This document shows, piece after piece, positions 44,756 through 54,000 of a stretch of DNA of 64,000 bases. The notes below the pieces were generated by a model. That model saw nothing but the letters and a program-made list of their open reading frames with translations. It ran no database searches and was not told where the DNA came from. The stretch spans positions 744,001 through 808,000 of the forward strand of contig NZ_AP022620.1 in NCBI RefSeq assembly GCF_010731855.1, in the 5' to 3' direction. This stretch comes from Mycolicibacterium anyangense (GTDB lineage: Bacteria; Actinomycetota; Actinomycetes; Mycobacteriales; Mycobacteriaceae). The number at the start of each line of letters is the position of its first letter. Position 1 is the stretch's first letter. The position numbers and the translations under genes were made by a program.

Positions 44756-45538
44756 TCAGCGCACGCGCGTGTATCGGCCGTAGATGTAACCCTCGGCATC
44801 GGAGATCAGATGGGTGCGCTGCATCCGGGTCAACGCCTGCGCCGCCCCGGCGGTGATGCGGGGTCCGTCGCCGCCCACCAGCACCGGGGCGCTGGTCAGG
44901 CACATCTCATCTAGGAGTCCCGCCGCCAGGAATGTGCCCATCAGGCTGGGACCGCCTTCGCACAGAATCCGGGGCAGACCCCGGTCGGCCAGCGCGGCCA
45001 CCGCGACCGCCGGGTCGACTTCGGCCGGGTCGTCCGAGGAGCAGGCGATCACCTCGGCGGCCGAACCCAGCAGCGAACGGGACGTCTCGGCGGCATCGGT
45101 GCACGTGAGCACCAGCGGCGGCACTTCGGTCCGGGTGAGCACCGGCAGGTCGTGGTCCAGCCGCCCGGAGCGGGTCACCAGGGCGATCGGTGGGATCTCG
45201 GTCTGGCCGCGGTGCTGACGGTTGCGCCGCTGCGCGACGGTCATCTGCGCGCCGGAGTAGTTCTCGCTGCGCGCGGTGCCGGCTCCGACGACGATCACGT
45301 CGGCCAGCTCGCGCAGCACGTTGAACAGCCGCCGGTCACCGGCTCCGCCCAAGCCGCCGGACGTGCCGTCGGTAGTGGCTCCGCCGTCGAGGCTGGCGAT
45401 CATGTTGCCGCGGACGCAGGGCGCCCCATCGGCGGGATAGCCATAGAGCGCATAGAGCCCGTCGTCGTCCACGGGGCCCGCGGGGCCCAGCAGTGTGAAG
45501 TACGTCCCATCCGGCATGTCGTGGGGTGGGCTTGCCAT
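44756..45538 (-). CDS. RibD-like pyrimidine reductase family protein
   Basis: A 260-residue protein with the dihydrofolate-reductase-like RibD C-terminal fold: RGNMIASLDGGATTDGTSGGLGGAGDRRLFNVLRELADVIVVGAGTARSE is split as substrate loop and NADPH loop (ADVIVVGAGTARSENY), and LPRILCEGGPSLMGTFLAAGLLDEM near residue 195 is the second conserved block. Such proteins reduce the riboflavin precursor 5-amino-6-ribosylamino-pyrimidinedione or similar pyrimidines; no deaminase domain is present. It corresponds to Rv2671 in M. tuberculosis. Starts may be at 45538 or 45517. Divergent from zapE. Confidence 0.88.
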   Translation of the reverse strand: MASPPHDMPDGTYFTLLGPAGPVDDDGLYALYGYPADGAPCVRGNMIASLDGGATTDGTSGGLGGAGDRRLFNVLRELADVIVVGAGTARSENYSGAQMTVAQRRNRQHRGQTEIPPIALVTRSGRLDHDLPVLTRTEVPPLVLTCTDAAETSRSLLGSAAEVIACSSDDPAEVDPAVAVAALADRGLPRILCEGGPSLMGTFLAAGLLDEMCLTSAPVLVGGDGPRITAGAAQALTRMQRTHLISDAEGYIYGRYTRVR

Positions 45539-45572
45539 GTCATCGATTCCAACACGTCGCTACAGTGCGTCC

Positions 45573-46628
45573 ATGCAAAGCCGCACAGCCGAAGCCAATT
45601 CGGTACCGGGGCTTGACCATCTCGTCGACCGGCATCCGACGGTTTCGCCGGAGCGTCTGATCGCCCAACTGGTTCCGCCGCCCACCTTCGCCGACGTCAC
45701 CTTCGACACCTACCGGCCCGACCCCGCCGAGCCAACCCAGGCCGCCGCGCTGGAGACCTGCCGGGCGTTCTGTGTGCAGGCGCACCAGCGGCGGGCCGGC
45801 AAGAAGAAGATGTTCGGCAAGCGCGAGACGGTGCCGGGGGTGGGGATCTATCTGGACGGTGGGTTCGGGGTCGGCAAGACCCACCTGCTGGCGTCGACGT
45901 ACCGGCAACTGGCGGATTCGGCCGAACATCCCAGGGCGTTTGCCACTTTCGGTGAGCTCACCCAGCTGGCCGGGGTGTTCGGCTTCGTCGAGTGCATCGA
46001 CCTGCTGGCCGACTATGTGGTGCTGTGCATCGACGAGTTCGAGCTCGACGATCCCGGTAACACCACACTGATCTCGCGGATGCTCTCCCAATTGGTCGAG
46101 CGCGGCGTGTCGATCGCGGCCACGTCGAACACGCTGCCCGAACAACTGGGTGAGGGCAGATTCGCCGCCCAGGATTTCTTGCGTGAGATCAACACGCTGG
46201 CAAGCATTTTCACCACCGTTCGCATCGAAGGTCCGGACTATCGGCACCGCGGCCTGCCGCCGGCGCCCGACCCGCTCTCCGATGACGAGGTGGCCTCGGG
46301 AGCGGCCGGCACCCCGGGTGCCACCATCGACGACTTCGACGCGCTGTGCGCCCACCTGGCCACCATGCATCCCTCCCGCTACCTGACGCTCATCGAGGGT
46401 GTGACTGCGGTCTACATCACCGGCGTGCATCCGCTGGACGACCAGAACGTCGCGCTGCGTCTGGTGGCGCTCACCGACCGACTCTACGACGCCGGCATTC
46501 CGGTGGTGGCGTCCGGCGCGAAGCTCGACACGTTGTTCTCCGAGGAGATGCTTGCCGGGGGCTACCGCAAAAAGTATCTGCGTGCCACCTCGCGGCTGCT
46601 GGCGCTCAGCCGCCAGGGTGGTCTGTGA
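45573..46628 (+). CDS. zapE: Cell division protein ZapE (AFG1-like ATPase)
   Basis: A 351-residue AAA-type ATPase. Walker A is GIYLDGGFGVGKTHLLAS, Walker B is VLCIDEFELDDPG, with sensor residues in SIAATSNTLPEQLGEGRFA. ALETCRAFCVQ and YRHRGLPPAPDP are typical of the family. ZapE binds FtsZ and is needed for division in stress in E. coli; in mitochondria its relative AFG1 handles misfolded proteins. The ATG at 45573 follows TACAGT by 6 nt, consistent with a leaderless transcript; ATGs at 45537 and 45495 are alternatives. Confidence 0.92.
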   Translation: MQSRTAEANSVPGLDHLVDRHPTVSPERLIAQLVPPPTFADVTFDTYRPDPAEPTQAAALETCRAFCVQAHQRRAGKKKMFGKRETVPGVGIYLDGGFGVGKTHLLASTYRQLADSAEHPRAFATFGELTQLAGVFGFVECIDLLADYVVLCIDEFELDDPGNTTLISRMLSQLVERGVSIAATSNTLPEQLGEGRFAAQDFLREINTLASIFTTVRIEGPDYRHRGLPPAPDPLSDDEVASGAAGTPGATIDDFDALCAHLATMHPSRYLTLIEGVTAVYITGVHPLDDQNVALRLVALTDRLYDAGIPVVASGAKLDTLFSEEMLAGGYRKKYLRATSRLLALSRQGGL

Positions 46629-46635
46629 TCCGGGC

Positions 46636-47277
46636 TCAGTCCAGTCCGAGCGCGGGCAGGATCAGGGTGTCGATGACCTTGCGGACGAACGGTGCGTCGA
46701 CCCGGAGTCCGTTGATGACACGGTGAAGGGCCATCGCAGTGAGTGAACCTGCGATCATCGGTAGGTCGAGTCCGGGCGGGATCTCCCCGCGCTCGACGGC
46801 CCGCTCAAACAACGCCGAGATCTTGCGGGTTCCCTTGCCCAGCAAGAGATCCTCGAGCGCCGCGCTCAGTTCGGTGTCTCGGCCGGCTTCCAGGGCCACC
46901 TGCATGATCAGTTCGTTGGTGATGATGTCGTCGTCATTGCGGGCGACACGTGTCACGAGCAGGTCCAGGTCCCCGCGCAGGCTGCCGGTGTCCGGTGGTT
47001 CGTCGTCGAGAAGTTCAGGTCGCCAGTACACCAGCGCATCGGTGACCAGCGCGGCCTTCGACGACCACCGCCGGTAGATCGCGGCTTTTCCCACTCCAGC
47101 CCGTGCGGCGATGTCGTTCATGTTGGTGGCCGCGTATCCCGATTCGGCGAGTACCGCCACCGTCGCATTGAGGATCGCGACATCGCGTGAGCGGTCTAGT
47201 CTGCCGCTGCTGCGCTGCCGGGTCACCGGGGGGACTCTGGTCCCCTCCGAGGCGGCCAGCTCACGGCTCGTACGCAT
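46636..47277 (-). CDS. TetR/AcrR family regulator, third gene of the mmpS-mmpL operon
   Basis: A 213-residue regulator. The N-terminal helix-turn-helix is VAILNATVAVLAESGYAATNMNDIAARAGVGKAAIYRRWSSKAALVTDAL (about 31-80, given here in its key parts), and the C-terminal ligand-binding domain ends VRKVIDTLILPALGLD. It starts 4 nt after mmpL, so it is probably in one transcript with mmpS and mmpL and likely controls them from the palindrome at 50652. The gene order matches other mycobacterial pumps that have a linked repressor. Confidence 0.88.
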   Translation of the reverse strand: MRTSRELAASEGTRVPPVTRQRSSGRLDRSRDVAILNATVAVLAESGYAATNMNDIAARAGVGKAAIYRRWSSKAALVTDALVYWRPELLDDEPPDTGSLRGDLDLLVTRVARNDDDIITNELIMQVALEAGRDTELSAALEDLLLGKGTRKISALFERAVERGEIPPGLDLPMIAGSLTAMALHRVINGLRVDAPFVRKVIDTLILPALGLD

Positions 47278-47281
47278 CAGG

Positions 47282-50161
47282 TCATTCTGCCGGAGCGACC
47301 GCCACTGGCTCGGTTTCGGGATCGTCCGTTGACTTGGGCGGTGCCGGTTGCGGGTGGGTGATCTTGTAGGTATTGAGTGGCCACCAGAACCAGCGCCCCA
47401 GTGCCGCAGCGATCGACGGAGTCATGAATGACCGCACGATCAGGGTGTCCACCAGCAGGCCGATGCCAATGGTCATGCCGATCTGACCGACCACGCGCAG
47501 GTCACTGACGACCATGGACATCATGGTGAAGGCGAACACCAGCCCGGCTGAGGTCACCACCCGGCCGGTCGCGCCCATCCCCCTGATGATGCCGGTGTTG
47601 AGGCCGGCATGGATCTCCTCACGGAGACGGGACACCACCAGCAGGTTGTAGTCGGAGCCCACGGCCAGCAGGATGACGACCGCCAGCGGAATGACGATCC
47701 ATTGCACCCCGAGTCCGAGGATGTCCTGCCAGAGCAGAACCGACAGGCCGCACGCCGTGCCGAGTGAGGCGGCCACTGTTCCGACGATCACCAGCGCAGC
47801 CACCACGCTTCTGGTGATCAGCAGCATGATCGCAAAGATCAGGATCATCGCCGACAGGCAGGCGACGGCAAGATCGTTGTTGGCTCCGCGTTGCATATCG
47901 GCATACATCGCCGCGGTGCCCGCCAATGAGACACGGGCGTTCTCCAGCGGCGTGCCCTTGAGGGCGTCGGCCACGGTGTCCTTGATCCCGGCGACGTGCT
48001 CGATGCCCTGCACGGAGGCGGGATCGCCCTGGTGGGTGATGATGATCCGCACGGCTTTGCCATCCGGGGACATGAACATCTTCATGCCGCGCTGGAAGTC
48101 GGGGTTCTTGAACACATCCGGTGGTAGGTAGAACGAGTCGTCGTTCTTGGCCTCGTCGAAGTATTGGCCCATCAGCGTGGACCCTTCTGCCAGTTCTTGT
48201 TGGTGGGCTTGGATTCCGGCCATGGTGCTGTGCGTGGACAGCATGAAATCACGCATCGTCTTCATCGACTGGATCGTCGGTGGCAACGTCGCGACCAGCT
48301 GGGGCATCAACTTGTCCATCTGATCCAGGTCACCGGTCAGGCCACCGATCTGGTCGGCTAGGGTGTCGACGCCGTCCAGGGAGTCGAACACGGACCTGAT
48401 CGACTGGCAAACCGGGATGTCGAAGCAATGCGGTTCCCAATAGAAGTAGTTACGCATCGGCCGGAAGAAATCGTCGAAATCAGCGATCTTGTCGCGCAGA
48501 TCGTTGGTGGTATCGGCCATCTCGTGGGTGCGACCCACCATGTCGTGCGTGGTGGTGTTGAGCTGCGTCATCAGGTCATACATGTGTTCCATGCTGGCGA
48601 TGGTCTTGCTCATCTCGTCAGCCTGTTCGAGCATCTGCGCGGTGTTGTCACTCTGAATCTTTGCCGTTTGCAGCGTTCCCGCGTTCTGCATGGCGATCTG
48701 GAACGGGATCGAACTGTGCTCGATCGGCGCGCCCAGCGGTCGGGTGATGGTCTGTACCCGTTCGATACCGTGCAAGTGGAAAACCGCCTTCGCCACGCGA
48801 TCGATGACCAGCATGTCGGCCGGATTTCGCAGATCGTGGTCGGCCTCCAGCATCAACAATTCGGGGTTCATACGTGCCTTGGAGAAGTGCCGTTCGGCCG
48901 CGGCCTGGGCGATATTGGATGGCATGTCCGCGGGCGTGAACTTCGCGTCGTTGTATTGCGGAACGTAGGTCAACAGGCTCACGAAACCGATGATCGCGAT
49001 GACTCCAGTGACGACGATGATGGGAACGGGCCAACGCACGACGACGGTGCCCACCTTGCGCCACCCGCGGGTGGACGGTTCTCGTTTGGGATCGAGCAAC
49101 CCGAAGCGCGACAGCACGGCCAGAACCGCTGGTGCGAGCGTCAGTGCCGCGGCCACAATGGCCAAAAGTGAGACAGCACAAGGTACCGACATTGAATTGA
49201 AGTACGGCAGGGTTGTCATCTTCAAGCACAGCAATGCGCCGACGATGGTCAGCCCGGAGCCCAGGATGACATGCGATACGCCTGCATAAGAGGTGTAGAA
49301 GGCCTCCTCGCGATCAAGCCCCTTGGATCGCTCTTCGTGGTAGCGGCCGATCAGGAAGATGATGTAGTCGGTGCCGGCCGCGATGGCCAGCATGGTCACC
49401 ATGCTCTCGGCGTACGGCGTGAGCCCGATGATGTTCTTGTCGCCGACGAAGGCCACCAATCCTTGTGCGGCAAACAGTTCAATTCCGAGTATGAGCAGGG
49501 CGACGATCGTGGTGATCACCGAGCGATAGACGATCAGCAGCATCACCAGGATGACCAGGATCGACAGGCCGGCCATCAGGCCCATGCTCTTCTTGCCGGC
49601 GATGCTGGTGTCGGCGACGATCACGGTATTGCCACCCACGTAAGCCTTGACCCCGGGAGGCGCCGGCACCGAATCGACGATACTGCGCACCGCTGCAACG
49701 GATTCGTGGCTCAGATTGGTGCCCTGAGCCCCCCGTAGAAACACCTGGACGTAGGCAGCTTTCCCGTCGGCGCTCTGCGCGCCGGCCGCAGTGAGCGGAT
49801 CTCCCCAGAAGTCCTGGACATTCTCGATGTGTGCGGTGTCTGCGGTGAGCTTGGCGACGATCTGGTTGTAATACTGATGTGCGCTGTCGCCAAGTTTGTC
49901 CTGGCCCTCGATGACGACCATCGCCGAGGAATCGGAGTCGAACTGCTGGAACACCTTGCCGATGCGCAGCATGCCGATATAGGCCGGTGAGTTCGTCGGC
50001 GCCAGGTTGGCAGAGTGCGCGTCGGCTACTTCCGGCAAGCTTGGCGCGACAACGGCAAAGCCGACCGCCAACAGCACCCAGAAGGCGATGATCGGCAGTG
50101 CGAAGATGCGGACCAGTCGCGGCACCAACGGACGGTGGGGCTGGGCGTGAGATGTGCTCAT
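47282..50161 (-). CDS. MmpL family RND transporter
   Basis: A 959-residue inner-membrane protein with 12 predicted helices and two large periplasmic loops. Proton-relay Asp-Tyr pairs of MmpL are present in both halves: IAAGTDYIIFLIGRYHEERSKG and LAVGSDYNLLVVSRLREE. The second periplasmic loop carries a coiled-coil-like region (MEHMYDLMTQLNTTTHDMVG) as in MmpL4 and MmpL5. It exports lipids or siderophores to the envelope using the proton gradient; the substrate is unknown. It overlaps mmpS by 4 nt and ends 4 nt before the tetR gene. Confidence 0.93.
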   Translation of the reverse strand: MSTSHAQPHRPLVPRLVRIFALPIIAFWVLLAVGFAVVAPSLPEVADAHSANLAPTNSPAYIGMLRIGKVFQQFDSDSSAMVVIEGQDKLGDSAHQYYNQIVAKLTADTAHIENVQDFWGDPLTAAGAQSADGKAAYVQVFLRGAQGTNLSHESVAAVRSIVDSVPAPPGVKAYVGGNTVIVADTSIAGKKSMGLMAGLSILVILVMLLIVYRSVITTIVALLILGIELFAAQGLVAFVGDKNIIGLTPYAESMVTMLAIAAGTDYIIFLIGRYHEERSKGLDREEAFYTSYAGVSHVILGSGLTIVGALLCLKMTTLPYFNSMSVPCAVSLLAIVAAALTLAPAVLAVLSRFGLLDPKREPSTRGWRKVGTVVVRWPVPIIVVTGVIAIIGFVSLLTYVPQYNDAKFTPADMPSNIAQAAAERHFSKARMNPELLMLEADHDLRNPADMLVIDRVAKAVFHLHGIERVQTITRPLGAPIEHSSIPFQIAMQNAGTLQTAKIQSDNTAQMLEQADEMSKTIASMEHMYDLMTQLNTTTHDMVGRTHEMADTTNDLRDKIADFDDFFRPMRNYFYWEPHCFDIPVCQSIRSVFDSLDGVDTLADQIGGLTGDLDQMDKLMPQLVATLPPTIQSMKTMRDFMLSTHSTMAGIQAHQQELAEGSTLMGQYFDEAKNDDSFYLPPDVFKNPDFQRGMKMFMSPDGKAVRIIITHQGDPASVQGIEHVAGIKDTVADALKGTPLENARVSLAGTAAMYADMQRGANNDLAVACLSAMILIFAIMLLITRSVVAALVIVGTVAASLGTACGLSVLLWQDILGLGVQWIVIPLAVVILLAVGSDYNLLVVSRLREEIHAGLNTGIIRGMGATGRVVTSAGLVFAFTMMSMVVSDLRVVGQIGMTIGIGLLVDTLIVRSFMTPSIAAALGRWFWWPLNTYKITHPQPAPPKSTDDPETEPVAVAPAE

Positions 50162-50610
50162 ACGGATTTCACCAAGCAGTAGATGAACGGTTGGTACTCG
50201 TCGGTGCTGCGGTCATCGCGAACCTGTCCGTCGACGACCACCCGGCACCGCAACCCATCGGTCGCCGGGCTCGCCTGCGCCACAATGTTGGCCGACATCG
50301 ACGGCAGGGTGGTGACGATCGAGTACGACCAGGGCAGGGCGGTCTCCACGTGATGGGGTTGGCCGTTTTCGTCGAGGTAGTCGATCGTCGCCGTACCGCC
50401 CACGCCACCGGTGATCTCGTAGGTGATCTTCTTGGGATTGAACGGAGCGGTGTTGTCGGCGTTGCCGTCAGCGTTAGTGGCTGCCGGCGGGTTGAGTCCC
50501 TCTTTGATCCTGACGATCGCGTAGCCGCCGATCGCGACGACGACGACCAGAAGCAGCGGGATCCATGCCCGCCGAAGAAGTCGCAACACTCCGCGGTACC
50601 TGCCCTTCAT
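50158..50610 (-). CDS. MmpS family transport accessory protein
   Basis: A 150-residue membrane-anchored protein. A basic start (MKGRYRGVLRLLRRAW) precedes one transmembrane helix (IPLLLVVVVAIGGYAIV), then a periplasmic domain beginning PFNPKKITYEITGGVGGTATIDYLDENG, the conserved MmpS block, with a Cys pair at the end (GLRCRVVV and FIYCLVKSV). MmpS works with MmpL in export. Its stop overlaps the mmpL start by 4 nt. About 40-60 nt upstream sits a palindrome that may be the operator of the linked TetR protein. Confidence 0.92.
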   Translation of the reverse strand: MKGRYRGVLRLLRRAWIPLLLVVVVAIGGYAIVRIKEGLNPPAATNADGNADNTAPFNPKKITYEITGGVGGTATIDYLDENGQPHHVETALPWSYSIVTTLPSMSANIVAQASPATDGLRCRVVVDGQVRDDRSTDEYQPFIYCLVKSV

Positions 50611-50651
50611 TCACCGTCCAGACGGCCGCGCGGCGGACCTCTCGCCGCAAA

Positions 50652-50667
50652 CGGAACTCGGGTTCCG
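50652..50667. promoter_or_regulatory. Palindrome upstream of mmpS (candidate TetR operator)
   Basis: CGGAAC-TCGG-GTTCCG is a perfect 6-bp inverted repeat with a 4-nt centre, 42 nt upstream of the mmpS ATG. Its position in the promoter region of an operon that ends with a tetR gene makes it a candidate operator; binding is inferred. Confidence 0.5.
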
Positions 50668-50735
50668 ATCGGTAGGCACGTTACAACATGCGGGCGGCGA
50701 CTTCTCTGTGGGTGGTGTGGGTGGCGCGTGTGCGC

Positions 50736-51050
50736 TCAGTGATTCCCGTCACGCGCTGCTTCGTCGATCCGGGCCAGCGCAGCGAGGCCGCTGACCTGAA
50801 ACGCCCGCAACAACAGCGGGTTGGCAACGATGTGCAGTGATTCCGCATGCGGCACAAGGACATTGATGGCCGCGCTGTCGAGGTATTCCACCGCACTGAG
50901 GTCCACGACCAGCTTGTCGGTGGCCTGCGATGTGGCGGTGTCGAGCGCCTCGGCGAACCTGCTGACGTTACTGGCGTCGATCTCGCCGACCGCTTCCAGC
51001 ACGACGGTGTCCTCCTCGCGTCTGGTCTGAACGGTCAGCGGCGTGGTCAA
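50736..51050 (-). CDS. STAS domain anti-sigma factor antagonist
   Basis: A 104-residue protein of the SpoIIAA/RsbV type. VVLEAVGEIDASNVSRFAEAL is the first half of the STAS fold, and VVDLSAVEYLDSAAINVLVPHA carries the phosphorylatable serine (Ser59) in the D-S-A motif. Antagonists of this kind release a sigma factor from its anti-sigma kinase when dephosphorylated. It overlaps the upstream kinase/phosphatase gene by 4 nt, so the two are co-translated. This strongly implies that it is the substrate of the PP2C and ATPase domains of that protein. Confidence 0.9.
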   Translation of the reverse strand: MTTPLTVQTRREEDTVVLEAVGEIDASNVSRFAEALDTATSQATDKLVVDLSAVEYLDSAAINVLVPHAESLHIVANPLLLRAFQVSGLAALARIDEAARDGNH

Positions 51051-54000
51051 CGGCGAATCCTCGTGGACAGGCGGACGGTGGTGCCCGCGGTATCCGGAAG
51101 GATATCGACATCTTCCATCAGTGCACGCATGATCTGGATGCCCCGGCCGCGATGGGAGTTGGCCGGATTGTCCTTGGGCTTCCAGCTGCCGCCGTCGGTG
51201 ATCGTCAGGCGGAGCTGGTCCACCTCGGCGGCGGCCTGCAGCGTGATGGTGCCATGGCCGTCGCTGCCGCGGTAGCCGTGCTCGATGGCGTTGGTGACGG
51301 CTTCGCCCGCCGCTACGAGCACGTCCTGGGCCTGGTCATAGTTGATACCGGCCGAGGACAGCCAGCTGCGTAGCGCTGCGCGCGCCGGGGCCAGATGGAC
51401 CGCATCGGCGGGGATCTGCACGCGCAGTGGCGCTGGATGGCGGTAGAGCAGCAGCGCGACGTCGTCCTGGTAGCCGCCCGGAGGTGCCAGTTTCGACATG
51501 ATCGCGTCGGCGAGTGAATCGAGTTCGAGTGAGCTGTCGTCGCGAATGAGGGCGGCTGCGTCGGTGATCCCGTCGTCTAGGGACCGGCGCCGCCGTTCCA
51601 CCAGCCCGTCGGTGTAGAGCAGCAGCGTCGCCTGGGCGGGCACGGTCACCTGGGCCTGGGGGCGAACCCGTTGGGGCCGGATGCCCAGCGATATCGAATG
51701 ACCACCCTCGAGAAGCGTTGTGCTGCCGTCGATGTCGACCATGATCGGCGGTGGGTGACCGGCGCTGGAGTAGGTCAGCTCACCGCTTTCGGGATCCAGC
51801 ACGGCGCAGAACGCGGTGGTGCACTGTGCGCCTGGCAATCGGGCCGCGAACCGGTCCAGGCCAGCTAATGTTGCTGCCGGACTTGACTTTTCGAGTAGCA
51901 GAGCGCGGCAGGCGCTGCGTAGCTGGCCCATGACGGTGGCCGCGCTCAGGTCGTGGCCCACGCAATCGCCGACTACCAGCGCGATCCGGCCGTCTTCGAG
52001 GTCGACGACGTCGTACCAGTCGCCGCCGACCTGCAGGGGGCGTGATGCCGGCTGGTAGCGGACGGCGAACCCGGCAGGCAGATCAGCGGGGCCCAGGATC
52101 GAATGCTGCAGTGCCAGTGCGGTTTCACGCTGCTGGTCGAGTTGGTGGACGCGCTGCAGTCCCTGGCCGAGTCGGCCGGCTAGCACGCTGAGTAGGGTCT
52201 GATCCTCGGCGGTGAACGGTCGCTGCTCGGGCAGCTCTATCCACACCACCAGAATTCCCTGCGGGTGCTGCAGCGCGATACCCGCGGATCCGGGTGTCCT
52301 GGTGTCGACGGTGAGCAGATCGCCACTGTCGGCCAGTGTGCTGATCCGTTCTCGGGTTCGTTCGGGCAGCGCGGACCACCGCGCGTCCCCGGGCGTGCTG
52401 ATCAGGTCCGGAACCTCGGGTTGATCGTCCGGGGTGCCGCCCGGGCTGGAGAAGGTCGCCGCCAGCACCTGCATGGCGGCCCATTGCCCACGTAGCTGGT
52501 CGAGTGCGGCGCGCAGTGCATCATCGACCGTATCTGCCTGTGCGAGTTGGGCATTGAGTGTTGCTAGTGCCGTCTGGCGTTGTACGGCGTAGTGTTCCGC
52601 GGTGACATCGCGGAACGTTCCTACCATCACCGAGCGGCCGGTGTCGGGATCCTCGGCGTGGGCGATGTTGGCGGTGATCCACAGCCGGTGCCCGTCGCGA
52701 TGGGTCACCGGCACCGTGTAGGTGCCGTCGGGCCCCTCGGGAACGCCGGCGAACGCGTCGACGATCTCCCGGTTGGCTTCCGGCTCGGTGTCGATGTTCG
52801 GCCACCAGGGGTGCATCGGCTGATAGGGCAGCCCCTCCGGCCCGTAGCCGAGGATGTCGGTGAACGCGGCGTTGATCTCGATCACCGCACCGCGTTCGTC
52901 GACAACGAAGAATGCCTCCTGCAGCGAGTCCACCAGCGCGGTGCGCCACCGGCTGTGGTGGTTGCGCAGCCGGGCGAGTTCGATATTGGCCCGGACCCGG
53001 GCCAGTAGCTCGGCGGCCGCGAACGGCTTGACCAGGTAGTCGTCGGCACCGGCTTGCAATCCCTCGATCGAGGCCTCCTGCCCGGCGCGGGCCGAGAGCA
53101 GCAGAACCGGGACCGCGACCGTACGTGCTTCGGCCCGCAGCGCCGCGACCAACTCCAGCCCGTCGAGCCGGGGCATCATCACATCGCTGACCACCAGGTC
53201 GGGCAGGCCGGAACGAATCCGTTCGAGGGCCTCATGGCCGTCGGTCACGGCTTCGACCTCATATCCGGCGTTGCGCAGCAACCGCACCAGGTACTCGCGC
53301 ATGTCGGCGTTGTCGTCGGCGACCAGCACCTGCGCCGGCGAACCGAGTTTCCCGGCCGGCCCGGCGAGGGTAGTCAGGTGGCCGGTATCGCTGCCGCCGC
53401 GCACATCGCCCGGCAGCCAGCGCAATGCCTCCTGCAGGAACGGCTCTGCGGCACCCGAGGACGTCCACCCCGATCCCGCGGCGATAACGGCGTCGGCGGG
53501 CAGGTGCCCGGCGCCCAGGGGCAGCCGGATGGTGAACGTCGTCCCGGCCCCTTCGATGCTGTCGGCGGTGATGGTGCCGCCGTGCAGTCCGACGAGCTCG
53601 CGGACCAACGCCAGCCCGATTCCACTGCCCTCGGTGGACCGGGCCCGCGCCGTCTGGATGCGGTGGAAGCGTTCGAAGAGCCGGGGCATCTCTGCGGCGG
53701 GCACGCCGATGCCGGTGTCGGTCACGCTGACCACCGCCGCGGAGTCTTCAGCCCTCACCCGCACGGTGATCGCGCCGTCGAAGGTGAACTTCAGCGCGTT
53801 CGACAGCAGGTTCAGGATCACCTTCTCCCAGATGTCGCGGTCGAGGTAGACCGGCTCGTCGAGCGGCTCGCACTCCACCACCAGACGCAGCCCGGCGCGG
53901 TCGATCGCCGACCGGAAGACGCTGGCCAGTTCCGCGGTGACCTCGCCCAGGTCGACGGGCTCGTAGCGGGCCTGCATCCGGCCGGCCTCGATCCGGGAGA

